The notes under the pieces: model-generated | What the model was told of the DNA's origin: nothing | The model's input: the letters and a program-made list of their open reading frames with translations, nothing else | Databases searched by the model: none | Translations under genes and position numbers: made by a program | Shown: one piece after another, positions 17,632-25,669 of the stretch | Layout of the letters: each line of letters begins with the position of its first letter | Numbering within the stretch: the first letter of the stretch is position 1 | DNA from: Hyphomicrobiales bacterium | GTDB lineage: Bacteria > Pseudomonadota > Alphaproteobacteria > Rhizobiales > Beijerinckiaceae | Length of the DNA: 36,083 bases | Direction: 5' to 3' | NCBI GenBank assembly: GCA_027483795.1 | Contig: JAIXTT010000052.1 | Location: 1-36,083, forward strand

Positions 17632-19584
17632 ATGTTCGAATCCGTCCTCATCGCCAATCGCGGCGAGATCGCCTGCCGCATCATCCGCACGGCGAAGCGC
17701 ATGGGCCTGCGCACGATCGCCGTTCATTCGGAGGCCGACGCGAAGGCGCTCTTCGTCCGCATGGCGGACGAGGCGCATGGCATCGGACCGGCTCCCGCGC
17801 GGGAGAGCTATCTCGTCGCCGAGCGGATCCTCGAGGTCGCGAAGCGGACGAAGGCCGCGGCGATCCATCCCGGTTACGGTTTTCTCTCCGAGAACGCGGA
17901 TTTCGCCGCGGCGGTCGAGGCGGCGGGGATCGCCTTCGTCGGCCCGCCCGCTTCCGCCATCCGGGCCATGGGTCTGAAGGATGCGGCGAAGGCGCTGGTC
18001 GAGAAGGCGGGCGTGCCCGTCGTGCCGGGCTATCACGGCGCGAAGCAGGACGCGGCCTTTCTGCGCGAACGGGCGGTCAATGTGGGCTTCCCGGTGCTGA
18101 TCAAGGCGGTGGCGGGCGGCGGCGGGAAGGGCATGCGCCGGGTCGACAGGCTCGTCGACTTCGAGGACGCGCTCGCCTCGGCGCAGCGCGAGGCGCAGTC
18201 CGCCTTCGGCGATCCGCGCGTGCTGATCGAGCGTTACGTGCAGGCGCCGCGGCATGTCGAGATCCAGGTCTTCGCCGACAAGCAGGGAAACGTGGTGCAT
18301 CTCTTCGAGCGGGATTGCTCGCTGCAGCGCCGTCATCAGAAGGTGATCGAGGAGGCGCCCGCGCCCGGCATGCCCGAAGAGGTCCGGGAGGCCATGGGCC
18401 GCGCCGCGGTCGAGGCCGCCCGCGCGGTCGGCTACGTCGGTGCGGGAACGGTCGAATTCATCGCCGACGGATCGAAGGGGCTGACGAAGGACGGCTTCTT
18501 CTTCATGGAGATGAATACGCGCCTTCAAGTGGAGCATCCGGTGACGGAGGCGATCACGGGGCTCGATCTCGTCGAGCTTCAGTTCCGTGCGGCGGCGGGC
18601 GAAAGACTGCCCTTCGTCCAGTCGGATCTCGCGATCCGGGGACATGCGGTCGAGGCGCGGCTTTATGCGGAAGACCCCGAGCGCGGCTTCCTGCCGTCGA
18701 CGGGCAAGCTGCACGCGTTGCGCTTGCCGGAAGGGGAGGGCATTCGCGTCGATACGGGCGTGGTCGAGGGCGATGCGGTCACGCCCTTCTATGACCCGAT
18801 GATCGCCAAGGTCATCGCCCATGCGCCGACCCGCGAGGAGGCGCTGGACCGCCTTGCCGCCGCGCTGGACGTGACCGTCGTCGCGGGTCCGCGCGCCAAT
18901 GCGCCCTTCCTCGCGGCCCTGTGTCGTGCCGAGCAGTTCCGTGCCGGTCGGTTCGACACGGGCTTCATCGAACGCAATCTCGAGGCGCTCGGCGCGGTGC
19001 CGCAGCCCGTCGACGGCGTCGCGGTCGCGCGCGGCGCGCGGGTGCTGCTCGAGGCCGAAGAGGCGAGGGCGGTGCACGGCGCTCCGCTCGGACGCTCGCC
19101 TTGGGACGCGGCCGACGGGTTCCAGCTGTCCGGCGTGCGCCGTTTCGTGCTGCCCGTGCAGGCGGACGACCACGCGACCGAAGTCTCGGCCGAATGGTCC
19201 GCCGCGGGCTTCGTGGTGGAAGGGCCGGGCAGGGTCCGCGACGACGGGTCGGACCGGGGGCTCACGATCGTGCAGTCTCCGGCGGGCGTCCATGTCGTCC
19301 GCAAGGGCCGGCAGACCTTGGTCCGGCTTCCGGCGATCTCGGACTCGGGCGACGCCCATGGGGAGTCCGACGGCGCCTTGAAGGCCCCGATGCACGGCAA
19401 GGTCATCGCGGTGAACGTTTCCGTCGGAGACGCCGTCACCAAAGGGCAGAAGCTCGCCGTCGTCGAGGCGATGAAGATGGAGCATGCGCTCGTCGCCCCG
19501 CGGGACGGGACCGTCACGGAGATCGCGGCCGAGGCGGGGGCTCAGGTGGCCGAAGGCGCGGTGGTCCTGATCGTCGCCGAGTGA
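17632..19584 (+). CDS. mccA: 3-methylcrotonyl-CoA carboxylase, biotin carboxylase (alpha) subunit
   Basis: A 650-residue partner of MccB. It contains the biotin carboxylase N-domain (SVLIANRGEIACRI), ATP-grasp with KAVAGGGGKGMR and RDCSLQRRHQKVIEEAPAP, EMNTRLQVEHPVTEAITGLDLVE, a BT-like middle region and the biotinyl domain. EAMKMEH puts the biotinylated lysine at residue 615. The ATG lies five bases after the mccB stop, so the two are co-transcribed and probably coupled. No enoyl-CoA hydratase or HMG-CoA lyase gene follows, unlike the liu clusters of many proteobacteria. Here the downstream neighbour, bpt, converges. Confidence 0.94.
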   Translation: MFESVLIANRGEIACRIIRTAKRMGLRTIAVHSEADAKALFVRMADEAHGIGPAPARESYLVAERILEVAKRTKAAAIHPGYGFLSENADFAAAVEAAGIAFVGPPASAIRAMGLKDAAKALVEKAGVPVVPGYHGAKQDAAFLRERAVNVGFPVLIKAVAGGGGKGMRRVDRLVDFEDALASAQREAQSAFGDPRVLIERYVQAPRHVEIQVFADKQGNVVHLFERDCSLQRRHQKVIEEAPAPGMPEEVREAMGRAAVEAARAVGYVGAGTVEFIADGSKGLTKDGFFFMEMNTRLQVEHPVTEAITGLDLVELQFRAAAGERLPFVQSDLAIRGHAVEARLYAEDPERGFLPSTGKLHALRLPEGEGIRVDTGVVEGDAVTPFYDPMIAKVIAHAPTREEALDRLAAALDVTVVAGPRANAPFLAALCRAEQFRAGRFDTGFIERNLEALGAVPQPVDGVAVARGARVLLEAEEARAVHGAPLGRSPWDAADGFQLSGVRRFVLPVQADDHATEVSAEWSAAGFVVEGPGRVRDDGSDRGLTIVQSPAGVHVVRKGRQTLVRLPAISDSGDAHGESDGALKAPMHGKVIAVNVSVGDAVTKGQKLAVVEAMKMEHALVAPRDGTVTEIAAEAGAQVAEGAVVLIVAE

Positions 19585-19624
19585 GGCGCAAGGGTCGCCG
19601 CCGGATCGGTCAGGGACGCGAGCG

Positions 19625-20371
19625 TCACTCCTCGCGTCGCCATCCCTCGGGCAAAAGGCGCTCCTGAGGGCTGAAGCGCGCCTTGTAGGCCATCTTCCGC
19701 GACCCTTCGACCCAATAGCCGAGATAGACATAGGGCAGGCCCATCGCCCGGGCGCGGGCGATATGGTCGAGGATCAGATAGGTGCCGATGCTCCTGTCCT
19801 CCTCTTCCGGGTCGTAGAAGGAATAGACCATCGACAACCCGTCGGAGAGCACGTCCGTCAAGGCCGCCGCGAGCAACGGTCCGGTGCCGCGGCCGGTCAG
19901 GCCCGTGTCGGGACCGCGTCGGCGATATTCGACGAGCTTGGTCTCCACATGGCTGTCCTCGACCATCATCGCGTAATCGAGAACCGTCATGTCGGCCATG
20001 CCGCCGTCCAGATGGCGGAGGTCGAGATAATGGCGGAACAGGGAATACTGCTCGGTCGTCGGCAGGTTCGAGCGCATCTCGCCCGCGAGATCCGCATTGC
20101 GCTCGATGACGCGCCGCATGTTGCGCGACGGCCGGAACTCATCCACCAGAACGCGCACGGAGATGCAGGCGCGGCAACCGTCGCAGGCGGGGCGGTAGGC
20201 GATCGTCTGCGAGCGGCGGAAACCGCCTTGCGTGAGCGCGTCGTTCAGTTCCCCCGCACGACGTCCGACGAGATGCGTGAACACCTTCCGCTCCTCGCGG
20301 CCCGGCAGATAGGGGCAGGCGCTGGGAGCGGTGAGGTAGAACTGCGGCGCATCGCGTGGCTGCGTCGTCAA
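19625..20371 (-). CDS. bpt: Aspartate/glutamate leucyltransferase (bacterial Bpt, ATE-like)
   Basis: A 248-residue aminoacyl-tRNA-protein transferase that adds leucine from Leu-tRNA to proteins with N-terminal Asp or Glu, making them N-degrons for ClpS-ClpAP. The N-terminal block [26 protein letters not shown] and the cysteine cluster [16 protein letters not shown] belong to the ATE N-domain. The C-terminal GNAT-like domain holds [22 protein letters not shown] and [20 protein letters not shown]. The start is TTG at 20371, with GGAGG nine bases upstream and an N-terminus that matches relatives. A hairpin at 19615-19638 overlaps the stop codon. ClpS and ClpA are encoded at the far end of this window. 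Confidence 0.93.
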   Translation of the reverse strand: MTTQPRDAPQFYLTAPSACPYLPGREERKVFTHLVGRRAGELNDALTQGGFRRSQTIAYRPACDGCRACISVRVLVDEFRPSRNMRRVIERNADLAGEMRSNLPTTEQYSLFRHYLDLRHLDGGMADMTVLDYAMMVEDSHVETKLVEYRRRGPDTGLTGRGTGPLLAAALTDVLSDGLSMVYSFYDPEEEDRSIGTYLILDHIARARAMGLPYVYLGYWVEGSRKMAYKARFSPQERLLPEGWRREE

Positions 20372-20480
20372 AGGATGATCCTCCGCCGGGACGGCACTCG
20401 GCCGGTGCGGCTCCGTTGATCATGGGGCGAAGCCGGGCCCGCGTCCACCTTACGCTACGATAGCACTCGGTGCGGAAGCC

Positions 20481-20963
20481 TCAAGCCGGTCCGCGCAGCG
20501 CGACCGACCCGACCAGAAGGTCATGCAGCATCCGCCGATCGTTGCGGACGAGGCCCAACAGGAGAACGAAAGGCGTCAGGACCGAGACGGAGACGTAGAA
20601 GATCACCGCATGGGCCGCTGCGGCGATGAAGGTCAACGGCGCGCCGTCGACATGGACGAGGCGGATGCCCGCCGCCCGCATGCCCCAGGTTCCGGCGCGA
20701 GGGCCCGCAATGGTGAAGCCGTTGTAGAGGAGGGCCACGAGCGGCCAGATCGCGGGGAGCAGCACCCAGGCGAGGCCGAAGGTGAACACGCCCGCCATCA
20801 TGGTCACGAAGAAGGCGATCAGCGACAAGGTGCCGATCGCGACCGCGTCGATCAGAAAGGCGAAGACGCGGGACCGCAGAACGCCGCGATAGGGCGAAAC
20901 CGCATGGCCCGCGAAGGACGCGCCGCGGGGCGGGATGATTTCGGTGGGTTCGATCACGTTCAT
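20481..20963 (-). CDS. RDD-family membrane protein
   Basis: A 160-residue integral membrane protein with three or four helices. The RDD signature is visible as RSRVFAFLIDAVAIGTLSLI, where the Arg and first Asp positions are kept. GTWGMRAAGIRLVHVDGAPLTF follows, and RRMLHDLLVGSVAL is near the C-terminus. The family's functions are mixed and largely unknown; some members act in Na+/H+ exchange. GGAGGAGG just upstream fixes the ATG at 20963. It is divergent from the CAP-domain lipoprotein gene, with 78 bases between, and follows bpt's start by about 110 bases on the opposite side. Confidence 0.85.
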   Translation of the reverse strand: MNVIEPTEIIPPRGASFAGHAVSPYRGVLRSRVFAFLIDAVAIGTLSLIAFFVTMMAGVFTFGLAWVLLPAIWPLVALLYNGFTIAGPRAGTWGMRAAGIRLVHVDGAPLTFIAAAAHAVIFYVSVSVLTPFVLLLGLVRNDRRMLHDLLVGSVALRGPA

Positions 20964-21041
20964 GCCGGCCTCCTCCGGACGCGCATGATATGGGACCGCT
21001 GCGCCGCTTGTGCAATCAAGTCCGATTTTCGAGGTCCATGC

Positions 21042-21509
21042 ATGTTCACGAAACGCGCCGCGGTTCTCCTTTTCTGCGCCGCCCTCGCGGGCTGCGCGAC
21101 GCCTCCCGAGGAGTCCGTCGTCGTGCGTGATCTGTCCCGCGAGGCGCTGCCCTTCGTCAACGCCTTCCGGGCGGAGCACGGCTTGCCGCCGCTGGTGATC
21201 GACGGCGGCGTCGTCGCGGCGGCCGAGCGGCAGGCGCGGGCCATGGCCGCGAAAGGGCATCTGTCCCACGACGTCGCGGGGAATCTCGACCGACGGCTGA
21301 CGGCGGCGGGTTACGGCAAGAGCGCGGCCTCGGAGAATGTCGGCGCGGGCGACGCCACGGCCGAAGGCGCGATCGAACGGTGGAAACGGTCCTCGGGCCA
21401 TCGCTCGAACATGCTGATGCGCGAGGTCACGCGCATGGGCATGGTGCGCGCCGAAACGCCGGGCACGCGATACAAGGCCTATTGGGCTCTGGTGATGGTC
21501 GGCCCCTGA
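21042..21509 (+). CDS. CAP-domain (SCP/PR1-like) lipoprotein
   Basis: A 155-residue exported protein. The signal sequence [18 protein letters not shown] ends in a lipobox (LAGC) with the acylated cysteine at residue 18. The rest is a CAP domain with the [14 protein letters not shown] helix, KGHLSHD, SENVGAG and SSGHRSNML, which hold the conserved His-Glu-His positions. Bacterial CAP proteins are secreted and mostly uncharacterised; some bind lipids or act on the envelope. The true start lies after a GAGG at 21031-21034; longer open frame upstream is antisense to the RDD gene. rimO follows 83 bases downstream. Confidence 0.86.
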   Translation: MFTKRAAVLLFCAALAGCATPPEESVVVRDLSREALPFVNAFRAEHGLPPLVIDGGVVAAAERQARAMAAKGHLSHDVAGNLDRRLTAAGYGKSAASENVGAGDATAEGAIERWKRSSGHRSNMLMREVTRMGMVRAETPGTRYKAYWALVMVGP

Positions 21510-21592
21510 GGCGTCGCGCGCCCCGAGTTGTGAGGCGGCCGGGTTTGCCGTATCACGGCGGCGCGCCCCCTCCTGAACATGTTTCGAGACCG

Positions 21593-22942
21593 ATGGCCGA
21601 CAACGCCCCCCGCCCGAGCGCTCCGGATTCCCGTGCGCCCAAGATCTCCTTCGTGTCGCTCGGCTGCCCCAAGGCGCTGGTCGACAGCGAGCGGATCATC
21701 ACGCAGCTTCGGGCCGAGGGCTACGAACTCGTCAAGACGCACAAGGGCGCGGACGCGGTGATCGTGAACACCTGCGGCTTTCTCGACAGCGCCAAGGCGG
21801 AATCGCTCGGCGCGATCGGCGAGGCCATGGCCGAGAACGGCAAGGTCATCGTGACGGGCTGCATGGGCGCGCAGCCGGACGAAATCCGCGCGCAGCATCC
21901 GGGCGTCGCCGCTATCACGGGGCCGCAGGCCTATGAGAGCGTGATGACGGCGGTGCACGAGGCGGTGCCGCCGGCGCACGATCCGTTCCTCGATCTCGTT
22001 CCCGATCAGGGCGTGAAGCTCACCCCGCGGCACTACGCCTATCTGAAGATTTCCGAGGGCTGCAACAATCGCTGCACCTTCTGCATCATTCCCGGCCTGC
22101 GCGGGGACCTCGTCTCCCGTCCGGCGGGGGACGTGTTGCGCGAAGCCGAAAAGCTGGTGAAGGCGGGCGTCAAGGAACTGCTCGTCATCTCGCAGGACAC
22201 GTCGGCCTACGGCGTGGACGTGAAATATGCGCCCTCGATGTGGGGCGAGCGCGAAGTCCGCACGAAATTCCTCGATCTCACGCGCGAACTCGGCTCGCTC
22301 GGCGCGTGGGTGCGGCTCCATTACGTCTACCCGTACCCGCATGTCGACGAGGTGATCCCGCTGATGGCGGACGGTCTCGTGCTGCCTTATCTCGACATCC
22401 CGTTCCAGCACGCCTCGCCCAAGGTGCTGAAGGCGATGCGTCGCCCCGGCGGGCAGGAGAAGACGCTCGAGCGCATCCGCAAATGGCGGGAGATCTGCCC
22501 CGATCTCGCGATCCGCTCGACCTTCATCGTCGGCTTCCCCGGCGAGACGGAGGAGGATTTCGAGGAGCTGCTCGCCTTCGTCGACGAGGCGAAGATGGAG
22601 CGCGTCGGCTGCTTCAAATACGAGCCCGTGAAGGGCGCGGTCGCCAATGATCTCGGGCTGGACGTCGTCCCCGACGAGGTGAAGCAGAGCCGTTGGAACC
22701 GTTTCATGGCGCGCCAGCAGGTCGTCAGCGCCAAGCGCCTCGCCTCGCGCGTCGGGCGGCGCATCAAGGTGCTCATCGACGAGCCCGGCCCGACGGTGGC
22801 CAAGGGCCGAAGCCAATGGGACGCGCCGGAGATCGACGGCAACGTCTACGTCACGTCGCGCCGCCCGCTGCGTGCGGGCGACGTCGTGACGGTGAAGATC
22901 GAGCGTGCGGACGCCTACGACCTGCACGGCACGGCGGTTTAG
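21593..22942 (+). CDS. rimO: Ribosomal protein S12 methylthiotransferase RimO
   Basis: A radical-SAM enzyme that adds a methylthio group to the conserved aspartate of ribosomal protein S12. The 449-residue protein has the N-terminal methylthiotransferase domain with three cluster cysteines (SLGCPK, VNTCGF and VTGCMGA). The radical-SAM core has Cys157, Cys161 and Cys164 in GCNNRCTFC, and a C-terminal TRAM domain begins near residue 375. IIPGLRG after the SAM cysteines and the overall length favour RimO over MiaB. The ATG at 21593 is chosen by the conserved N-terminus, although the ribosome binding site is poor. A hairpin without a T-tract (22946-22967) follows. Confidence 0.95.
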   Translation: MADNAPRPSAPDSRAPKISFVSLGCPKALVDSERIITQLRAEGYELVKTHKGADAVIVNTCGFLDSAKAESLGAIGEAMAENGKVIVTGCMGAQPDEIRAQHPGVAAITGPQAYESVMTAVHEAVPPAHDPFLDLVPDQGVKLTPRHYAYLKISEGCNNRCTFCIIPGLRGDLVSRPAGDVLREAEKLVKAGVKELLVISQDTSAYGVDVKYAPSMWGEREVRTKFLDLTRELGSLGAWVRLHYVYPYPHVDEVIPLMADGLVLPYLDIPFQHASPKVLKAMRRPGGQEKTLERIRKWREICPDLAIRSTFIVGFPGETEEDFEELLAFVDEAKMERVGCFKYEPVKGAVANDLGLDVVPDEVKQSRWNRFMARQQVVSAKRLASRVGRRIKVLIDEPGPTVAKGRSQWDAPEIDGNVYVTSRRPLRAGDVVTVKIERADAYDLHGTAV

Positions 22943-22945
22943 GCG

Positions 22946-22967
22946 GGTGCGCCGCCTCGGGCGCACC
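22946..22967. terminator. Hairpin between convergent rimO and TSUP genes
   Basis: GGTGCGCC (22946-22953) pairs with GGCGCACC (22960-22967) around a six-base loop. There is no T-tract on either strand, so termination is uncertain. It lies exactly in the 33-base gap between the convergent stops. Confidence 0.4.
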
Positions 22968-22975
22968 GTAAGGGG

Positions 22976-23749
22976 TCAGAAGCTTCGGAACACGACATAA
23001 GCTCCCGTCGTCGTGATGACGACGGACAAGATCAGCCCCAGCAAGCCCTTTCGGGCTCCCAAGAACCGGCTCAGCGCCGCCCCGATCGCGCTTCCGACGA
23101 GGCCGCCCGCGATGAAGACGAGCGCGACGGGCCAGTCGATCAGCCCTGAATAGGCATAGCTCGCCGCCGTGGACGCGCCGAAGGCCGCGACCGCGATGAG
23201 GGACGTTCCCACGGCCGAGGTCAACGGCATGGCCGTTGCGGCGATCAGCGCCGGCACGATCAGAAATCCGCCGCCGATGCCGAAGAAACCGCTCAGAAAG
23301 CCGGTGCCGAAGCCCGCTCCCACGAGGGTGGGCAACAGCCGCGAGGCGGTTTCCGCATTCAGCCGCACGTCCGCGTCGCCGCCCGCGTCGCGCCTGCGGA
23401 ACGTCATCACTCCGACGCCGATCATCAGCAGCCCGAACAGCGCCATCAGACTTCGACCGTCGACCGCTTTCCCGACTTCCGCGCCGACCAGAGCGCCGAA
23501 GACCCCCGCCGCGGCGAAGACCAGGCCGCAGCGCCACTTCACCCGGCCGAACCGCGCGTGACCGAGCAGGCTCGCCAAGGCGCTCACGGACACGGCGAGC
23601 GCACTCGTGCCGATCGCGACATGGGCGGGAGAAACGCCCACTGCGTAGACGAGAAGGGGGACGGCGAGGATCGAGCCGCCGCCGCCCGCAAGCCCGAGAA
23701 GGAGGCCGACGGCCATGCCGGACGGTCCGGCCAGAAGAAGACCGCTCAT
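22976..23749 (-). CDS. TSUP-family (TauE/SafE) sulfur-compound exporter
   Basis: A 257-residue inner-membrane protein with about eight hydrophobic helices. The family's paired glycine-rich repeats are visible as LLGLAGGGGSILAVPLLVY near the N-terminus and FLSGFFGIGGGFLIVPALI in the second half. TSUP proteins move sulfite, thiosulfate, sulfoacetate or related anions. Here the position next to a rhodanese, a persulfide-type ArsR regulator and a persulfide dioxygenase-like protein makes sulfite or thiosulfate the likely cargo, by inference. It begins 34 bases after the rhodanese gene and is probably the last gene of that transcript. Confidence 0.88.
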   Translation of the reverse strand: MSGLLLAGPSGMAVGLLLGLAGGGGSILAVPLLVYAVGVSPAHVAIGTSALAVSVSALASLLGHARFGRVKWRCGLVFAAAGVFGALVGAEVGKAVDGRSLMALFGLLMIGVGVMTFRRRDAGGDADVRLNAETASRLLPTLVGAGFGTGFLSGFFGIGGGFLIVPALIAATAMPLTSAVGTSLIAVAAFGASTAASYAYSGLIDWPVALVFIAGGLVGSAIGAALSRFLGARKGLLGLILSVVITTTGAYVVFRSF

Positions 23750-23783
23750 GTCGAACCCCTCGCTTCGCGGGTGACGGAAAGGC

Positions 23784-24314
23784 TCAAGCCTCTCCGACGA
23801 GAGCGCGACGGTTCCACGGCGCGAGCATCAGCAGGCGCGCCATGCCGCAGAACCCCGTCGCGCCGGCGAATACGAGCCCCGCGCCGACGAATCCGGAGAG
23901 ACCGTAAAAGCCGGGGTGAACGAAAGCGCCGAGAAGGACGCCGAGCACGACGAGCGACCCCGCCCCGATCTGCACCTGACGCATGATCTCGATGGGTTGG
24001 CGCTTGTCCTTGACGATCGGGCGGCCCGCGTCGCGCCAAGCTTCGATCCCGCCTTCCAGCAGATAGGCCTCCCGCGTGCCCGCGACTTGCGCGAGCCGGC
24101 CTGCATTGGCGGCCGTGCGGTTGCCCGAGCGGCAATGGAAGATGATCACGCCGGCGCCGGGCAACGGCCCGTCGTCGCTGCGCGAAAGCGGCGCGTTGAC
24201 CGCGCCGGGAACGTGTTCCCGCCGATACTCGTCGGGTTCACGGATGTCGACGATGGTCGCACCCCGCTTCAGCAAGGCGTCGAGCGCGTCGGGATGGATG
24301 GTCTGCAGCGTCAT
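23784..24314 (-). CDS. Rhodanese-domain protein with C-terminal membrane helices (YgaP-like)
   Basis: A 176-residue sulfurtransferase. The N-terminal rhodanese domain (about 1-108) has the active-site loop HCRSGNRT with the persulfide-forming Cys61, an invariant IVDIREPDEYRREHVPGA segment and a GGIEAWRDAG end motif. A DUF2892-type pair of membrane helices follows (about 120-168), which anchors the enzyme to the inner membrane, as in YgaP. The start is the ATG at 24314, which overlaps the stop region of the ArsR gene (24311), so the two are translationally coupled. It likely moves sulfane sulfur between thiols before oxidation by the persulfide dioxygenase. Confidence 0.9.
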   Translation of the reverse strand: MTLQTIHPDALDALLKRGATIVDIREPDEYRREHVPGAVNAPLSRSDDGPLPGAGVIIFHCRSGNRTAANAGRLAQVAGTREAYLLEGGIEAWRDAGRPIVKDKRQPIEIMRQVQIGAGSLVVLGVLLGAFVHPGFYGLSGFVGAGLVFAGATGFCGMARLLMLAPWNRRALVGEA

Positions 24315-24646
24315 GGCTTCACCCTTTCGACCGGTGTGCAATAGAGACGATAGAGAGTGCCCATCAGTTCAGCGACGCGGGGATCGGCGATCCGGTACCA
24401 GAGCGTTCGGCTCTCGCGCCGGAACGTCACGAGCCCTTCGTCCCGCATCTTCGCGAGATGCTGCGAAAGGGCGGATTGGCCGATGCCGATCCGCTCCACG
24501 AGCGTCCCGACATTCGCCTCGCCCGTCTCCATCAGCACGCAGAGAACCTGCAATCGTCGCTCGTTGGCGAGGGCGCGCAGGGCATCGGCCACGTCGATGG
24601 CCTTGGCTTCGAAGGCGGCGGGATCGAGGGGGGAAACGACGAGCAT
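24311..24646 (-). CDS. ArsR/SmtB-family repressor, BigR/SqrR-like persulfide sensor
   Basis: A 111-residue winged-helix regulator. The recognition region is IGIGQSALSQHLAKMRDEGLV, and the wing is RRESRTLWYRI. Two cysteines, Cys36 (LQVLCVLME) in the helix before the DNA-binding part and Cys103 (YRLYCTP) at the C-terminus, match the pair that forms a tetrasulfide bridge in BigR and SqrR. No ArsR- or SmtB-type metal site is evident. It heads the rhodanese-TSUP transcript and is divergent from the persulfide dioxygenase-like gene, the same arrangement as known bigR loci. An inverted repeat lies between its own -35 and -10 elements, so it probably represses both directions. Confidence 0.88.
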   Translation of the reverse strand: MLVVSPLDPAAFEAKAIDVADALRALANERRLQVLCVLMETGEANVGTLVERIGIGQSALSQHLAKMRDEGLVTFRRESRTLWYRIADPRVAELMGTLYRLYCTPVERVKP

Positions 24647-24667
24647 TCTTCTCTCACAATTCAGTAG

Positions 24668-24701
24668 TTGCTAAATTAGTGATATCTAATGTATATGTCA
24701 A
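24668..24701. promoter_or_regulatory. Divergent promoter region with operator-like inverted repeat
   Basis: ATTAG (24675-24679), six bases, then CTAAT (24686-24690) form an inverted repeat in a conspicuously AT-rich patch. On the minus strand a perfect TTGACA (-35) is read at 24701-24696, with TAATTT as a possible -10 at 24678-24673 (17-base spacing). The repeat thus fills the spacer of the arsR promoter. On plus, TTGCTA (24668-24673) and TATATG (24692-24697) could serve the metallo-hydrolase gene. A bound BigR-like dimer would block both promoters. The binding is inferred. Confidence 0.6.
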
Positions 24702-24736
24702 TCCCGGATGCAATCACGCTTTGCAGGAGAAACCCG

Positions 24737-25642
24737 ATGCGGAACGCCGATATGCAGAAGCCGATCATTCACGCCTTTTTCGACGAGCCCACCAACACGG
24801 TCAGCTATCTGGTCGCCGACCCCGTGACGCGCGAGGCCGCCGTCATCGACCCGGTGCTCGATTACGAGCCCCAAGGCGGCAGCGTGGACGCGCGCTCGGT
24901 CGAGGCCATCCTCGCCAAGGCGCGGGAGGAGGGCTACCGCATCGTGTGGACGCTCGAGACCCATGCCCATGCCGACCATCTTTCCGGTTCGCCCCTGATC
25001 AAGGCGCGAACGGGCGCGAAGATCGGCATCGGCGAGCATATCCGCGACGTGCAGCGCATCTTCCGGCCGGTCTTCAACGCCACGGACCTCAAGGTGGACG
25101 GCAGCGATTTCGACCGTCTGTTCAAGGACGGCGAAAGCTTCGCCTTGGGTTCGCTGTCGGTCGGCGTGATGCACGCGCCCGGGCATACGCCCGCCGATAT
25201 CGTCTACATCGTCGCGGATGCGGCCTTCGTGGGCGACACGTTGTTCATGCCGGATTACGGCACCGCCCGCGCCGATTTTCCCGGCGGAGATGCGCGGACG
25301 CTCTATCGCTCCATCCGCAAGGTGCTGTCATTGCCTCCGGAAACGAGGCTCTTCATGTGCCACGACTACAAGGCGCCGGGGCGCGATTCCTATGCGTGGG
25401 AGACCACGGTGGCGGCGCAGCGCGCGACGAACGTCCATGTACGCGAAGGCATCGGCGAGGACGAATTCGTCGCCATGAGGGAAAAACGGGACGCGGGGCT
25501 CGCCGCGCCGCGGCTCCTGCTGCCCTCGATCCAGGTCAATATCCGCGCCGGCCGCTTTCCCGCAGCGGAGGACAACGGCGTCCATTATCTGAAGATTCCG
25601 GTCAAGATCGCCCCGGCGGCGAAGGAGGCGACGTCGGCCTGA
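24737..25642 (+). CDS. Persulfide dioxygenase-like metallo-beta-lactamase-fold protein (ETHE1/Blh type)
   Basis: A 301-residue protein of the ETHE1-like branch, which oxidises glutathione persulfide to sulfite with a mononuclear iron. The metal motif THAHADH supplies His76, His78, Asp80 and His81. Further ligands are expected from APGHTPADIVY and GDTLFMPDYGTARADFPGG. The last block, together with HDYKAPG, is typical of the Blh proteins controlled by BigR in rhizobia and Xylella. AGGAG at 24725-24729 fixes the ATG at 24737. A longer frame from 24689 would start inside the operator and is rejected. Sulfite produced here could leave through the TSUP protein encoded on the opposite side. Confidence 0.9.
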   Translation: MRNADMQKPIIHAFFDEPTNTVSYLVADPVTREAAVIDPVLDYEPQGGSVDARSVEAILAKAREEGYRIVWTLETHAHADHLSGSPLIKARTGAKIGIGEHIRDVQRIFRPVFNATDLKVDGSDFDRLFKDGESFALGSLSVGVMHAPGHTPADIVYIVADAAFVGDTLFMPDYGTARADFPGGDARTLYRSIRKVLSLPPETRLFMCHDYKAPGRDSYAWETTVAAQRATNVHVREGIGEDEFVAMREKRDAGLAAPRLLLPSIQVNIRAGRFPAAEDNGVHYLKIPVKIAPAAKEATSA

Positions 25643-25669
25643 AGGGGCCGACGTCGCTGTTTCGCAAGC

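Noticed and set aside
17494..19731. Open frame of 745 codons antisense to mccA
   Set aside because: Same shadow effect; it spans the end of mccB, all of mccA and part of bpt, and has no recognisable motif or ribosome binding site.
24689..24736. Earlier start for the persulfide dioxygenase-like protein at 24689
   Set aside because: The ATG lies within the inverted repeat and promoter region, has no ribosome binding site, and the extra 16 residues are not family-like; 24737 has AGGAG in place.
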